43,596 bases of DNA from an uncultured Campylobacterales bacterium (GCA_938084175.1 CALKDR010000045.1:1-43596), one strand, 5' to 3'. Counted from the first letter of the stretch, positions 32,552-41,424 are shown. The notes: generated by a model from the letters alone, not told the origin. Numbers and translations are program-made.

Positions 32552-33535
32552 ATGGATAATCAAAAAAATCAAGGACGAAACTTGAGTCTTCATGACAAAC
32601 TTATAAACTTAAAAAAAGAAATCAATAAAGGTGTAATAGGACAAGAAGAGATGATTGATTCTATTATCATAGGATTACTTACTTCAGGACATATATTACT
32701 AGAAGGTGTTCCAGGACTTGCTAAAACAACAGCTGTAAAAGCAGTAGCAGATGCAATTGATTTGGATTTTAAAAGGGTTCAATTTACTCCTGATTTATTA
32801 CCAAGTGATATTATTGGTGCACAAATTTATGATATGAAAACTGCTGAGTTTAAAATAAAAAGAGGTCCTATTTTTACAAACCTTTTATTAGCAGATGAGA
32901 TAAATAGAGCTCCTGCAAAAGTACAATCAGCACTTCTTGAAGTTATGCAAGAAAGACAAGTAACAATTGCAGATGATTCTTTTAAAGTTGACACTCCTTT
33001 TTTAGTACTTGCTACTCAAAATCCAATAGAGCAAGAAGGTGCATATACACTTCCTGAAGCACAGCTTGATAGATTTATGTTCAAAATAGTTGTTAATTAT
33101 AACAATAAAGAAGAAGAGTATGAAATAGCTAAAAAAGTTACTATGAATTCATTTGAAGAAATTTCAAAAGTAATAGATAAACAAACTTTAGATTTATTGA
33201 AAAATGAGGTACAAAATATACATATTGATAAAGAGCTTGAAGAGTACATCGTAGATATTATAGATGCATCAAGAAATCCAAAAGATTATAACTTAGAAGA
33301 GTTAAGTGATTTAATACATTTTGGAGCAAGTCCAAGAGCTACAATTGATATGTTTAAAGCTGTAAAAGCAAATGCTTTTATTAGAGGAAATGATTTTGTA
33401 TCTCCACTTGATATTACTATGGTTATAAAAAATGTATTAAGACATAGAATAATTTTAACATATGAAGCACAAGCTAAAGAAATTTCTGTAGATTCTATTA
33501 TTCAAACAATTATTGAAAAAGTAGATATTCCTTAG
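32552..33535 (+). CDS. MoxR-family AAA+ ATPase
   Basis: Chaperone-like ATPase that usually works with VWA proteins to insert cofactors or assemble complexes. Of 327 residues, Walker A (EGVPGLAKTT) is at 51-60, Walker B LLLADEINRAP near 113, sensor 1 ATQNPIEQEG, and the Arg finger region LPEAQLDRF. The start is debatable: ATG at 32552 has no ribosome binding site and lies about 12 bases after a TATAAG (32534-32539), so it may be nearly leaderless. TTG at 32582 has AAGGA six bases upstream and would give a 317-residue protein. It is the first gene of the four-gene MoxR-DUF58-VWA operon. Confidence 0.93.
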   Translation: MDNQKNQGRNLSLHDKLINLKKEINKGVIGQEEMIDSIIIGLLTSGHILLEGVPGLAKTTAVKAVADAIDLDFKRVQFTPDLLPSDIIGAQIYDMKTAEFKIKRGPIFTNLLLADEINRAPAKVQSALLEVMQERQVTIADDSFKVDTPFLVLATQNPIEQEGAYTLPEAQLDRFMFKIVVNYNNKEEEYEIAKKVTMNSFEEISKVIDKQTLDLLKNEVQNIHIDKELEEYIVDIIDASRNPKDYNLEELSDLIHFGASPRATIDMFKAVKANAFIRGNDFVSPLDITMVIKNVLRHRIILTYEAQAKEISVDSIIQTIIEKVDIP

Positions 33536-33538
33536 ACA

Positions 33539-34372
33539 ATGAATCAAGCCTTAAAAAAAATACTCATAAAAACAAAAAAACAAGTTTTTTCTGAAATAAT
33601 TGGAAATAACGTCTCTTTCCAAAAAGGAGAGGGATATGATTTTTGTGAATTAAAAGAGTATGAGTATGGTGAAGATGTGAAAAATATTGATTGGGTAATA
33701 AGTGCAAAAATGCAAAAACCATATGTAAAAGTTTTTCATTCCCAAAAAGAATTGAATATCAAAATTGTATCTTTATTAAATGGTTCAACTTATTTTGGAA
33801 GCAAAAAATTCAAAAAAGATGTGATTACTGAAATTGCAGCTATTTTAGGTTTTATTTGCGTAAAACAAGGTGACCCTTTTGCTTCATATATTGCAAATGA
33901 AACATGTGAACTTTGTACAAAAAAATCCAAAAAAATATTTAATGTAAATTTTATGGCAGAACAAATATATAATTATAATGTAATAGGTAAAGATATTAAT
34001 TATCCTTTTATTATGAATGATTTATTTAATACTATTCATCACAAATCTATAATTTTTTTAATTGGAGATTTTTTTGATATTAATGAACTTGATTTAAAGC
34101 TTTTATCAAAAAAACATGAAATATTTTTAATAATTGTCAGAGATAAATTTGAAGAGAAACCAAGTGAATTAGGAAGTGTAAACTTTAATGACCCAAGTAC
34201 AAATAAAAACTTTGAAGGTGTGTTAAATAAAGATACTGTTATTAATTATATAAAAAAAGTAAAAGAGAATGACCATAAATTATTTACTCATTTACAAGAT
34301 AATGCAATCAGATTTGTAAAAATTTACACACATGAAGATCTTACAAAAAAATTAATAGGATTATTGAAATAA
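33539..34372 (+). CDS. DUF58 domain protein
   Basis: A 277-residue DUF58 protein, the standard partner of MoxR. The defining motif is present as FCELKEYEYGEDVKNIDW near residues 32-49, ending in the ID(W) pair, followed by KMQKPYVKVF. DUF58 proteins have a degenerate VWA-like fold; their activity is unknown. It starts 3 bases after moxR and its stop overlaps the next start (TAATG). Confidence 0.88.
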   Translation: MNQALKKILIKTKKQVFSEIIGNNVSFQKGEGYDFCELKEYEYGEDVKNIDWVISAKMQKPYVKVFHSQKELNIKIVSLLNGSTYFGSKKFKKDVITEIAAILGFICVKQGDPFASYIANETCELCTKKSKKIFNVNFMAEQIYNYNVIGKDINYPFIMNDLFNTIHHKSIIFLIGDFFDINELDLKLLSKKHEIFLIIVRDKFEEKPSELGSVNFNDPSTNKNFEGVLNKDTVINYIKKVKENDHKLFTHLQDNAIRFVKIYTHEDLTKKLIGLLK

Positions 34373-34767
34373 TGAATGAAGATATAAGTGCAAAATTACA
34401 TGATATAAAAGATATTGTAAAAATTCCTGATAATTCAATATTTATTTATTATGCATTAGTTTTTTTTTCATTATTGATTTTTTTTATTATCATTATTTAT
34501 ATTCTAAAATATTTCAAAAATAAAAAAGTAAATCAAAGAAAATTATATTTTGATGCTTTAAAAAATATCAATTACAAGAATGCAAAAAAAGATGCTTATT
34601 TAATTACCAAAAACTTACGCTTATTAATAAAAAGTGATAGAGAGAAAATATTAGCAAATGAATTAATAAATGATTTAGATGAGTTTAAATACAAAAAAGA
34701 TGTAGCAAATATAAATACAGAATGTAAAAATAAGCTAAATACTCTTTTAGGAATAATTGATGTTTAA
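34372..34767 (+). CDS. Small membrane protein of the MoxR operon (DUF4381-like)
   Basis: A 131-residue protein with a short N-terminal segment, one long hydrophobic helix (about residues 24-46) and a basic cytoplasmic part. The layout (LHDIKDIVKIPDNS before the helix; KRKLYFDAL...AYLITKNLR after it) resembles the DUF4381 proteins found between DUF58 and VWA genes. The family match is from context and pattern, not from a strong motif. It is coupled to both neighbours by overlaps. Confidence 0.7.
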   Translation: MNEDISAKLHDIKDIVKIPDNSIFIYYALVFFSLLIFFIIIIYILKYFKNKKVNQRKLYFDALKNINYKNAKKDAYLITKNLRLLIKSDREKILANELINDLDEFKYKKDVANINTECKNKLNTLLGIIDV

Positions 34768-35665
34768 TCAAATTTCTTTTGAATTCCCATATATTCTACT
34801 ACTTATTGTACTTTTTATAATTTGTTCAATTTACTGTAAAGCAAAAAGTCCATCTTATTATATTCCACATTTAAATATTTTTGAGCAATCAAATCAAAAA
34901 TCAAATACCATTATAAATATATTAAAGTTTCTTATTATTACGCTTTCCATAATCGCACTAGCCTCACCAATAAAAGAACAAGATACACAACTTATAAAAA
35001 ATGATGGAATAAATATTTTATTAAATCTTGATGCTAGTGGTTCAATGAGATATAATGATTTGGATAAAGACGATAAAAGTAAAAATAGATTTGATGTTGT
35101 AAAAGATATAGTTAAAGACTTTATTCAAAAAAGAGCAGTTGATAATATTGGATTAGTAATATTTGGAGATTCAGTTATGTTGGCTAGTCCTTTGAGCTTT
35201 GATAAAAATGCACAAAGAGAAATAATTGATTATTTAGAAGTGGGAATGGCAGGCAATAATACTGCTTTAATTGACTCAATAGCAAGAAGTGTAAACATCT
35301 TAAAAAATAAAAAAGCTAAATCTAATGTAATTATACTTTTAAGTGATGGAGAAGATACAGCAAGTAAAATTCCTCTAAAAATTGTAATAAAACTACTAAA
35401 AAAATATGATATAAAAGCATATACAATTGGAATTGGAAATTCAAATAGATTTGTTTTAAATGAAATATCAACACAATCAAATGCAAAATCTTATACAGCA
35501 TATTCAAAAGAAGATTTATTTACTATATATGAAGATATTAACAAACTAGAAAAATCAAAAATTGATCAAAATAAGATAATTTTAAAAGATTATCTTTTCT
35601 TTTATCCTCTATTTTTTGCTGTTTTATTTTTGATTTTGTTTTTATACTTAAAAAATAAAGAATAA
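34760..35665 (+). CDS. VWA-domain membrane protein (BatA-like)
   Basis: A 301-residue protein with helices at about residues 9-27, 52-72 and 275-297 flanking a von Willebrand factor A domain. The metal-ion-dependent adhesion site is intact: DASGSM near residue 93, a Thr in NNTALID, and LLSDGEDT. Such proteins bind partner proteins through the metal site and act with MoxR. ATG at 34760 is chosen over TTG at 34757 because AGGAA lies six bases before it. It overlaps the previous gene by 8 bases and ends 4 bases from a convergent gene. Confidence 0.9.
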   Translation: MFNQISFEFPYILLLIVLFIICSIYCKAKSPSYYIPHLNIFEQSNQKSNTIINILKFLIITLSIIALASPIKEQDTQLIKNDGINILLNLDASGSMRYNDLDKDDKSKNRFDVVKDIVKDFIQKRAVDNIGLVIFGDSVMLASPLSFDKNAQREIIDYLEVGMAGNNTALIDSIARSVNILKNKKAKSNVIILLSDGEDTASKIPLKIVIKLLKKYDIKAYTIGIGNSNRFVLNEISTQSNAKSYTAYSKEDLFTIYEDINKLEKSKIDQNKIILKDYLFFYPLFFAVLFLILFLYLKNKE

Positions 35666-35669
35666 AATT

Positions 35670-36284
35670 TTAAGCACCTAATTTAATACGATGAAGAACT
35701 TCATAAGGACCTTGAATTTCTTTAGTTTTATATTGAGCAAATACAATTTCATTTACCATAAACTCTACTTCTAGTGAGTTAATACTCGAAATATTTTTTA
35801 CAATATCTGATGTATTATACTCATTATTATAAAATCCTAAAGTAATATGCGGAGTATACACAGAAAGTTTATTTTCATTAGAAATACTATTCAAAGTCTG
35901 TCTAATGGTAGTTAAGTTAGAAAATGAATCTTTAACTATTAAATAAGGACAAGTAGAAAAACTATTACAAGTACTTAGGATTAGAGGAAAGCATTTTATA
36001 TTATTCTTTTTTAGTTCCAAAACTTGATTTTTTATCTGCTCTTTTGAGAAAAAATCTTCACATAATAATCCTGATGCTTGTAAAGTAATATGAGCTTGTC
36101 TTGAATAATCAGCATGTAATTTATATTTTAGATGTTCTTGGTGTTTTTTTATTTCATCTAAACAAGAAAGAGTAGATACTTCAATAGCCCAAAAGCCGAA
36201 GTGTTCAATTCCTTTATGCCAAGATTTAAAATCTTTTAGTCTTGTTGCAAAAGTTGTATCAAACTTTAAAAAATCATTAAACAT
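35670..36284 (-). CDS. 2H phosphoesterase / 2'-5' RNA ligase-like protein
   Basis: A 204-residue protein with two H-x-T motifs, AHITLQASG (near residue 65) and PHITLGFYN (near residue 147), the signature of the 2H phosphoesterase superfamily (LigT, cyclic phosphodiesterase). The spacing of about 80 residues fits. It may act on 2',3'-cyclic phosphates or 2'-5' linkages in RNA or nucleotides; the substrate is unknown. It is the last gene of the ileS-murE unit, with its start 1 base from the murE stop. Confidence 0.75.
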   Translation of the reverse strand: MFNDFLKFDTTFATRLKDFKSWHKGIEHFGFWAIEVSTLSCLDEIKKHQEHLKYKLHADYSRQAHITLQASGLLCEDFFSKEQIKNQVLELKKNNIKCFPLILSTCNSFSTCPYLIVKDSFSNLTTIRQTLNSISNENKLSVYTPHITLGFYNNEYNTSDIVKNISSINSLEVEFMVNEIVFAQYKTKEIQGPYEVLHRIKLGA

Positions 36285-36285
36285 A

Positions 36286-37569
36286 CTATTTATTTAAGTA
36301 TTTTAAAATCTCTTCTTTATCAGAAAATGGAAGTTTTTTATCATAAATTATTTGAGCTGCCTCATCACCTTTTCCAAGGACTAATACTACTGAGTTTTCA
36401 TCTGCTAAATCTATTGCTTTTTTAATAGCTTCTTTTCTATTAACGTCAACTAAAACACTTTGATGATTTTTAATACCTTTTAAAATATCTCCAATAATTA
36501 AATCAGGATCTTCAAATCTAGGATTATCACTAGTTACAATAATATGTTTTGCATAATTAGCTGCAACTTGTCCCATAAGTGGACGCTTGTCTTGATCTCT
36601 ATCTCCACCTGCTCCAAAGACACAAATAATATCTTTATGAGCAAAACTTTGTAGAACCTCTTTCATTCCATCAGGAGTATGAGCAAAATCTACAATTACA
36701 AGAGGCACATCACTTATAATTTCCATTCGTCCACTAACCCCTGCAAAATTCTCAAGAGCTTCACAAATTTCATCTAAGGGTTTTGATGTAACTATATGAA
36801 CAGCGCTTAATGCAGCCATTAAATTATATACATTAAATATACCCATCATAGAAGATGAAAAAGAGTGCATTTCTCCAAAATATGAAAACATTACATGCAT
36901 ACCATCTTTAAAAGAATATGCTCCAACTTTATAAGTTGATGGATCATCTAATGAGTAAGCATAACCATTTTTAGCATTATATTTTACAATTTTGTCATCT
37001 TTATTGATAAGTTTTTTTGTATCATCAGAAAAAAATGAATTTTTGATGTTTATATATTCCTCTATGGTTTTATGATAATCTAAATGATCTCTGGTGATAT
37101 TTGTATGAATTTTAAGCTCAAAAGTTAAACCTTCTGTTCTTTTTTGCTGTATCGCATGAGAACTTACTTCCATAATAAAAAAGTCACAATCATTTTGCAT
37201 AGCTTTTTGTATATGAGAGAAGTTTCCAAGTTGCATTGGAGTTGTTAGAGAATAGTCTTCAATTCTTTCATCATTTATAAAAAAACCTCTAGTTCCTTGA
37301 AGTGCAACTTTATATCCTAAATCTAAAATTATAGAATAAATAGCAGCAGCAGTTGTAGTTTTACCATTAGTTCCTGTGATTCCAATTATTTTAATACTTG
37401 ACATATCTAGATAATTTTTTAAATCACTTGAATTTATAATTTCACTACAAGAGTTATTAATAGCTGATTGTTTAAATCTTTCATTATGAGAAGAAAGTAC
37501 AAAAGCAACATTTTCATTTGCTTCATTTGAGTTATCTGTAAATACTTTATTGTTGATTGTTAGTTGCAA
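36286..37569 (-). CDS. murE: UDP-MurNAc-L-Ala-D-Glu:meso-diaminopimelate ligase
   Basis: Adds meso-diaminopimelate to the peptidoglycan precursor. Of 427 residues, the ATP-binding GITGTNGKTTT is at about 63-73, EVSSHAIQQKR carries the substrate region, and the DAP-specific motif DNPRFEDP shows the amino acid used. GKGDE is near the C-terminus. The start is TTG at 37569 (weak AAGAG upstream), inside the 3' end of the previous gene by 23 bases; no ATG is better placed. The order nfu - hypothetical - murE is also known from Campylobacter jejuni. Confidence 0.95.
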   Translation of the reverse strand: MQLTINNKVFTDNSNEANENVAFVLSSHNERFKQSAINNSCSEIINSSDLKNYLDMSSIKIIGITGTNGKTTTAAAIYSIILDLGYKVALQGTRGFFINDERIEDYSLTTPMQLGNFSHIQKAMQNDCDFFIMEVSSHAIQQKRTEGLTFELKIHTNITRDHLDYHKTIEEYINIKNSFFSDDTKKLINKDDKIVKYNAKNGYAYSLDDPSTYKVGAYSFKDGMHVMFSYFGEMHSFSSSMMGIFNVYNLMAALSAVHIVTSKPLDEICEALENFAGVSGRMEIISDVPLVIVDFAHTPDGMKEVLQSFAHKDIICVFGAGGDRDQDKRPLMGQVAANYAKHIIVTSDNPRFEDPDLIIGDILKGIKNHQSVLVDVNRKEAIKKAIDLADENSVVLVLGKGDEAAQIIYDKKLPFSDKEEILKYLNK

Positions 37570-38143
37570 AATTTTTCTCTTCTAATCTTTTGTATAATTT
37601 TTCAATTTCTTCATCATATGAAAAATATTCATTGAATCCATCTAGGTATGTATAAGCAGTTGTATTAAAATCATTATCAATTAATTTCGTTACAAAATCA
37701 AAAAAATCATCTTTATTTTCAATAGCTACTTTTGTAGAAAACATAATATCTTCAAAAGCGATTCTAAAAGAACCTCTAGCATTTATTAATTTTTTAAAAT
37801 CTTCATATTTAATAGCATCTAAAGCATCAACTGTTGAAAGACTTAAATCTTTAAGCACTTCCATCATTTTATCAATATCACCATCATATGCATCAACAAT
37901 GTCTTCAACATAAGCAATAGCTTCATCCAAACTATCTTCTTTTACAACAGAAAAATAGTCATAAAGAGATAAGGCTTTATCTTCGTCTTCGCTTGCAATG
38001 TCACAAAACAATGCATAAATTGGGTATTCTTTATTTTCTTTAAAATTTGATGATAATTGAGAATATTTAAATAAAGCTTTTTCAAAGTCTTTTTCTAAAA
38101 AAGATCTATTAGCTTCATTTAATAATCTACTTTCGTTTATCAT
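37547..38143 (-). CDS. Conserved hypothetical, TPR-like helical protein
   Basis: A 198-residue acidic protein without signal peptide or membrane helix. The first 60 residues (LLNEANRSFLEKDFEKALFKYSQL, quoted to 20 as LNEANRSFLEKDFEKALFKY) look like a tetratricopeptide unit, and the rest alternates short helices with many Asp and Glu. Function unknown. Its start overlaps the nfu stop by 1 base and its end overlaps murE, a fixed position in the cluster, so it may be a scaffold for cell-wall or Fe-S work, but nothing in the sequence shows this. Confidence 0.8.
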   Translation of the reverse strand: MINESRLLNEANRSFLEKDFEKALFKYSQLSSNFKENKEYPIYALFCDIASEDEDKALSLYDYFSVVKEDSLDEAIAYVEDIVDAYDGDIDKMMEVLKDLSLSTVDALDAIKYEDFKKLINARGSFRIAFEDIMFSTKVAIENKDDFFDFVTKLIDNDFNTTAYTYLDGFNEYFSYDEEIEKLYKRLEEKNFATNNQQ

Positions 38144-38421
38144 TAAAGTTCCTCTAGTTTGTCTTCCATTCCATGTGGTACATTTACAATATCTAGGTCA
38201 GGATGTATTGCAGATTTCAATTCTTTTTCTACAATATATTTTAAAGTACTAGAACTTGCACTACAACCAACACAAGAACCTTGTAATTGTATAAATACTC
38301 TTGCATCTTTAATAGTTAATAATTCAATAGCACCACCATCTCTTGCTAACATTGGAGCAATTTTTGTTTTTATAATTGAACTTACAGGGGCTTGTAAGTC
38401 TTCATCAGTAAATGGCATCAT
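38143..38421 (-). CDS. NifU C-terminal domain Fe-S scaffold (Nfu)
   Basis: A 92-residue Nfu-type protein that carries or delivers a [4Fe-4S] cluster. Cluster ligands Cys50 and Cys53 are in GSCVGCSASS, preceded by MLARDGGAIEL. No additional domain is present. Two adjacent Met codons are possible starts. It follows the 37-codon gene without any gap (stop codon at 38422-38424). Confidence 0.92.
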   Translation of the reverse strand: MMPFTDEDLQAPVSSIIKTKIAPMLARDGGAIELLTIKDARVFIQLQGSCVGCSASSSTLKYIVEKELKSAIHPDLDIVNVPHGMEDKLEEL

Positions 38422-38535
38422 TTATTTTTCCTTCTTTGCTTTTATTTTTACTAGATATATTCCAAGAGTAGTAAGTGCTAAAATTGCACCTATTGTTTGA
38501 AATATAAATGTTAATGTAACTTCTTCTTGAAACAT
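38422..38535 (-). CDS. 37-residue single-pass membrane protein between ileS and nfu
   Basis: An ATG at 38535 opens a 37-codon frame: MFQEEVTLTF, a hydrophobic helix (about residues 7-29, IFQTIGAILALTTLGIYLV) and a basic end KIKAKKEK. The start has TAGGA seven bases upstream, which overlaps the ileS stop codon, and the stop codon directly abuts the nfu ATG. Acidic N-terminus and basic C-terminus predict an N-out, C-in orientation. No family is recognised. Perfect fit within the operon and an ideal ribosome binding site argue that it is real. Confidence 0.7.
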   Translation of the reverse strand: MFQEEVTLTFIFQTIGAILALTTLGIYLVKIKAKKEK

Positions 38536-38544
38536 TATTACGTC

Positions 38545-41274
38545 CTAACTCATTACTTCTTCACATCTTGAACAAAGACAATCTTCTTTTGTTGATGTAA
38601 ATTTCCAACATCTTGGACATTTATGCATAGCTGCTTTATAAACTTCAAAAACACTTCCATCAATTTCAAATGAACCTAAAACTTCAGAGTCTTGTTTTTC
38701 TTTTTTTATAGAAGAAACTAAGAACCAATCTGAGGCTTCAGTATTGTCTAAAGCTAAAATATCTGTATTATTAGTATACATATCTAATTCTAGAGTAGAT
38801 TTAATCACTTTTTCTTTACTTAATGAATCTTTGATTTCAGAGAATTTCTCTTTTGCTAATAATAATGTTTCTGCATTAATAGAAACTTCAACTTCTTCTA
38901 ATTCAACTTTTTTGTAATCAAAAATATCTTTACAATCTTCTTTTAAAAATGCTGGTGCAAAAGATAATAACTCATCCATTGTATAAGTTAAGATACAAGC
39001 TAATGTAGAAATTAATTTTTTTGCTATTAATGCCATCGCACTTTGAGATGCAAGTCTATGAATATCATTTTTATCATCACAATATAATCTATCTTTACAA
39101 ACATCTAAATAAATACCAGATAAATCAACAACTAAGAAGTTATTTAATTTATTTAAACCTTTAGAGAATTCATAAACTCTAAAAGACTCTTCAATTTCAT
39201 CAAATACAGATTTTGCACGAGAAAGAACCCATTTATCTAATGGACCCATTTTATCAACAGAAATAATCTCTTCTAAATCAGAAACATTCGCAAGTAAGAA
39301 TCTAGCTGTATTTCTAATTTTTCTGTAAAGTTCTGCATTTTGTTTTAAAATATTATCAGAAATTTTTAAATCACTTTGATAATCACTCATAGCAACCCAT
39401 AGTCTTAAAATCTCAGAACCATATTGTTTCATAACCTTATCAGGTGCAACAACATTTCCTTTTGATTTAGACATTTTTTCACCCTTTTCATCAACAGTGA
39501 ATCCATGAGTTAAAACTGATTTATAAGGCGCAATTTCACTTGAAGCTAATGTAGTTAAAAGTGAAGATTGGAACCAACCTCTATGTTGATCACTTCCTTC
39601 TAAATACATATCAGCAGGGAAAGTACCAGCATCATAATTTCCGCTTCTTAAAACTGCATTTTGTGTAGAACCTGAATCAAACCATACATCTAAAATATCA
39701 GTAGTTTTTTCTAAATCAGCAGCATTTAGTCCTGAATTTTCAGGTAATAATTCTTGAATATCTAAATCATACCAAGCATCACAACCTTTTTCTTCAAAGA
39801 TTTTCGCTGTATGATTCATAATCTCTTCATCAAAGATAATCTCATCAGTAACTTTATTTCTAAAGAATGCAATTGGAACACCCCAATCTCTTTGTCTAGA
39901 TATACACCAATCAGGACGTCCATCTAACATTGCTTTTAATCTATTTCTTCCCCATTCAGGATAGAAAGTTAAATCTTCTACAATTTTAAGAGCGTTTTCT
40001 CTAAGTGTTTTTTTCTCTTTTCCATACTCATCATCAATAGAGATAAACCATTGTTTAGTAGCTCTAAAAATAATTGGCGTATGTGTTCTCCAACAATGTG
40101 GATATGAGTGTGTAATATCAATTCTTTTTAATAAAGCATCACCTAATTCTTCTAAAATTGGTTCATTTGCTTTAAATACATTAATACCTAAGTATTTATC
40201 TGTATCTCTAAAAAGTTTCTCTCTTACAATTGTTTGATCATATTTTCCAAAAGCGTCAACAGGCATAATAACTTCAAGGTCATATTTTAACCCTACTTTA
40301 TAATCATCCTCACCATGTCCAGGAGCTGTATGAACAGCACCAGAACCACTATCCATCATTACATGTTCACCTAAAATAATTTTAGACCTTCTATCGTTTA
40401 ATGGGTTAATTGCATAAGTATTTTCTAGATCATTTGGATTAATATCTTTAACAACTTTTCCGCAAATTACTTCATTTTCTATTAAAGAGTTGTAAAGTTT
40501 TTTTGCAACAATAAATTTATCGTCAGTTAATACATACTCTTCTTCACCATTTAAAGAAATACCCGTATTTGCAGGAAGTGTCCAAGGAGTTGTAGTCCAA
40601 ATAATTACACTTGCATCAATTGTTTCATGTTTAAATGCAACATAAATTGATGGAGATACTTTATCTTCATGTTCAACTTCAGCTTCTGCAAGTGCTGTTT
40701 GGGCAGCCCATGACCAGTAAACTGGCTTAGATCTTTGAATTAATAAACCTTGCTTAGCAATTGCGCAAAGTTCTCTAAAAATATTAGCTTCAAATTTAAA
40801 ATCCATTGTTAAATATGGATTTTCCCAATCAGCAATAACACCTAATTTTTTGAATTCATCTTTTTGAATATCAACAAATCTTCCAGCATGATCACGACAC
40901 AGTTGTCTTAATTTAGATTTTGGAAGTTCTTTCTTTTTTGTACTTCCAATTTTTTCTTCAACTTTTTGCTCAATTGGTAGACCATGACAATCCCAACCCG
41001 GAACATATCTAATTGATTTACCATCGAAATAGTGAAATTTATTTATAATATCTTTTAAGATTTTATTCAAGGCATGACCAATATGGATATGACCATTTGC
41101 ATATGGAGGTCCATCATGTAATGTAAAAGAAGCAGCACCTTCTCTATTCTTTTTCATCTTGTCATAAACTTTTTGTTCATCCCATTGCTTATACTTTTTT
41201 GGTTCATTTTGAGGAAGATTCCCTCTCATTGGAAACGCAGTTTTTGGTAATAGTAAACTATCTTTATAATCCAT
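38545..41274 (-). CDS. ileS: Isoleucyl-tRNA synthetase
   Basis: Class I synthetase for tRNA-Ile, 909 residues from the ATG at 41274 (MDYKDSLLLPKTAFPMRGNL matches the family start). A TTG at 41298 would add eight unrelated residues. The HIGH motif (GHIHIGHAL) is near residue 62, the editing domain follows (TTPWTLPANT), and KMSKSKGN is near 600. The C-terminus carries the zinc-binding Cys pairs CPRCW and CSRCEE. AAGG lies ten bases before the ATG. First gene of a six-gene unit. Confidence 0.97.
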   Translation of the reverse strand: MDYKDSLLLPKTAFPMRGNLPQNEPKKYKQWDEQKVYDKMKKNREGAASFTLHDGPPYANGHIHIGHALNKILKDIINKFHYFDGKSIRYVPGWDCHGLPIEQKVEEKIGSTKKKELPKSKLRQLCRDHAGRFVDIQKDEFKKLGVIADWENPYLTMDFKFEANIFRELCAIAKQGLLIQRSKPVYWSWAAQTALAEAEVEHEDKVSPSIYVAFKHETIDASVIIWTTTPWTLPANTGISLNGEEEYVLTDDKFIVAKKLYNSLIENEVICGKVVKDINPNDLENTYAINPLNDRRSKIILGEHVMMDSGSGAVHTAPGHGEDDYKVGLKYDLEVIMPVDAFGKYDQTIVREKLFRDTDKYLGINVFKANEPILEELGDALLKRIDITHSYPHCWRTHTPIIFRATKQWFISIDDEYGKEKKTLRENALKIVEDLTFYPEWGRNRLKAMLDGRPDWCISRQRDWGVPIAFFRNKVTDEIIFDEEIMNHTAKIFEEKGCDAWYDLDIQELLPENSGLNAADLEKTTDILDVWFDSGSTQNAVLRSGNYDAGTFPADMYLEGSDQHRGWFQSSLLTTLASSEIAPYKSVLTHGFTVDEKGEKMSKSKGNVVAPDKVMKQYGSEILRLWVAMSDYQSDLKISDNILKQNAELYRKIRNTARFLLANVSDLEEIISVDKMGPLDKWVLSRAKSVFDEIEESFRVYEFSKGLNKLNNFLVVDLSGIYLDVCKDRLYCDDKNDIHRLASQSAMALIAKKLISTLACILTYTMDELLSFAPAFLKEDCKDIFDYKKVELEEVEVSINAETLLLAKEKFSEIKDSLSKEKVIKSTLELDMYTNNTDILALDNTEASDWFLVSSIKKEKQDSEVLGSFEIDGSVFEVYKAAMHKCPRCWKFTSTKEDCLCSRCEEVMS

Positions 41275-41325
41275 TTTTATAATACCTTCAATTATCAATA
41301 TTTATATTCTTCATTTAAATCGTAG

Positions 41326-41331
41326 ATTATA
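41326..41331 (-). promoter_or_regulatory. -10 box of the ileS promoter
   Basis: TATAAT on the minus strand about 52 bases before the ileS start, in a context (TTATAATCTACG) similar to the valS box. No clear -35 box. Confidence 0.4.
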
Positions 41332-41363
41332 ACTAAATATTTTTAAAACTATTATTATCTAAA

Positions 41364-41424
41364 CCTTGGAAAAATAAATTTTGGAACAAGGTGTACAAAA
41401 AATGTACAATAATTATTTTGTACA
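41364..41424. promoter_or_regulatory. Operator-like repeat cluster between ileS and mqo
   Basis: Within the 278-base divergent gap, TGTACA occurs three times (41392-41397, 41403-41408, 41419-41424); each copy is itself a palindrome, and starts are 11 and 16 bases apart. Just before it, TTGGAA occurs twice (41366, 41381), framed by CCTTG (41364) and CAAGG (41387). Such clustering of a GC-containing palindrome in AT-rich DNA suggests binding of a dimeric regulator. mqo has a TATAAT at 41476-41481 downstream of it. Confidence 0.45.

Noticed and set aside
41275-41325. T-box or other riboswitch in the ileS leader
   Set aside because: The leader is only about 45 bases with no T-box sequence, and T-boxes are not expected in this phylum.
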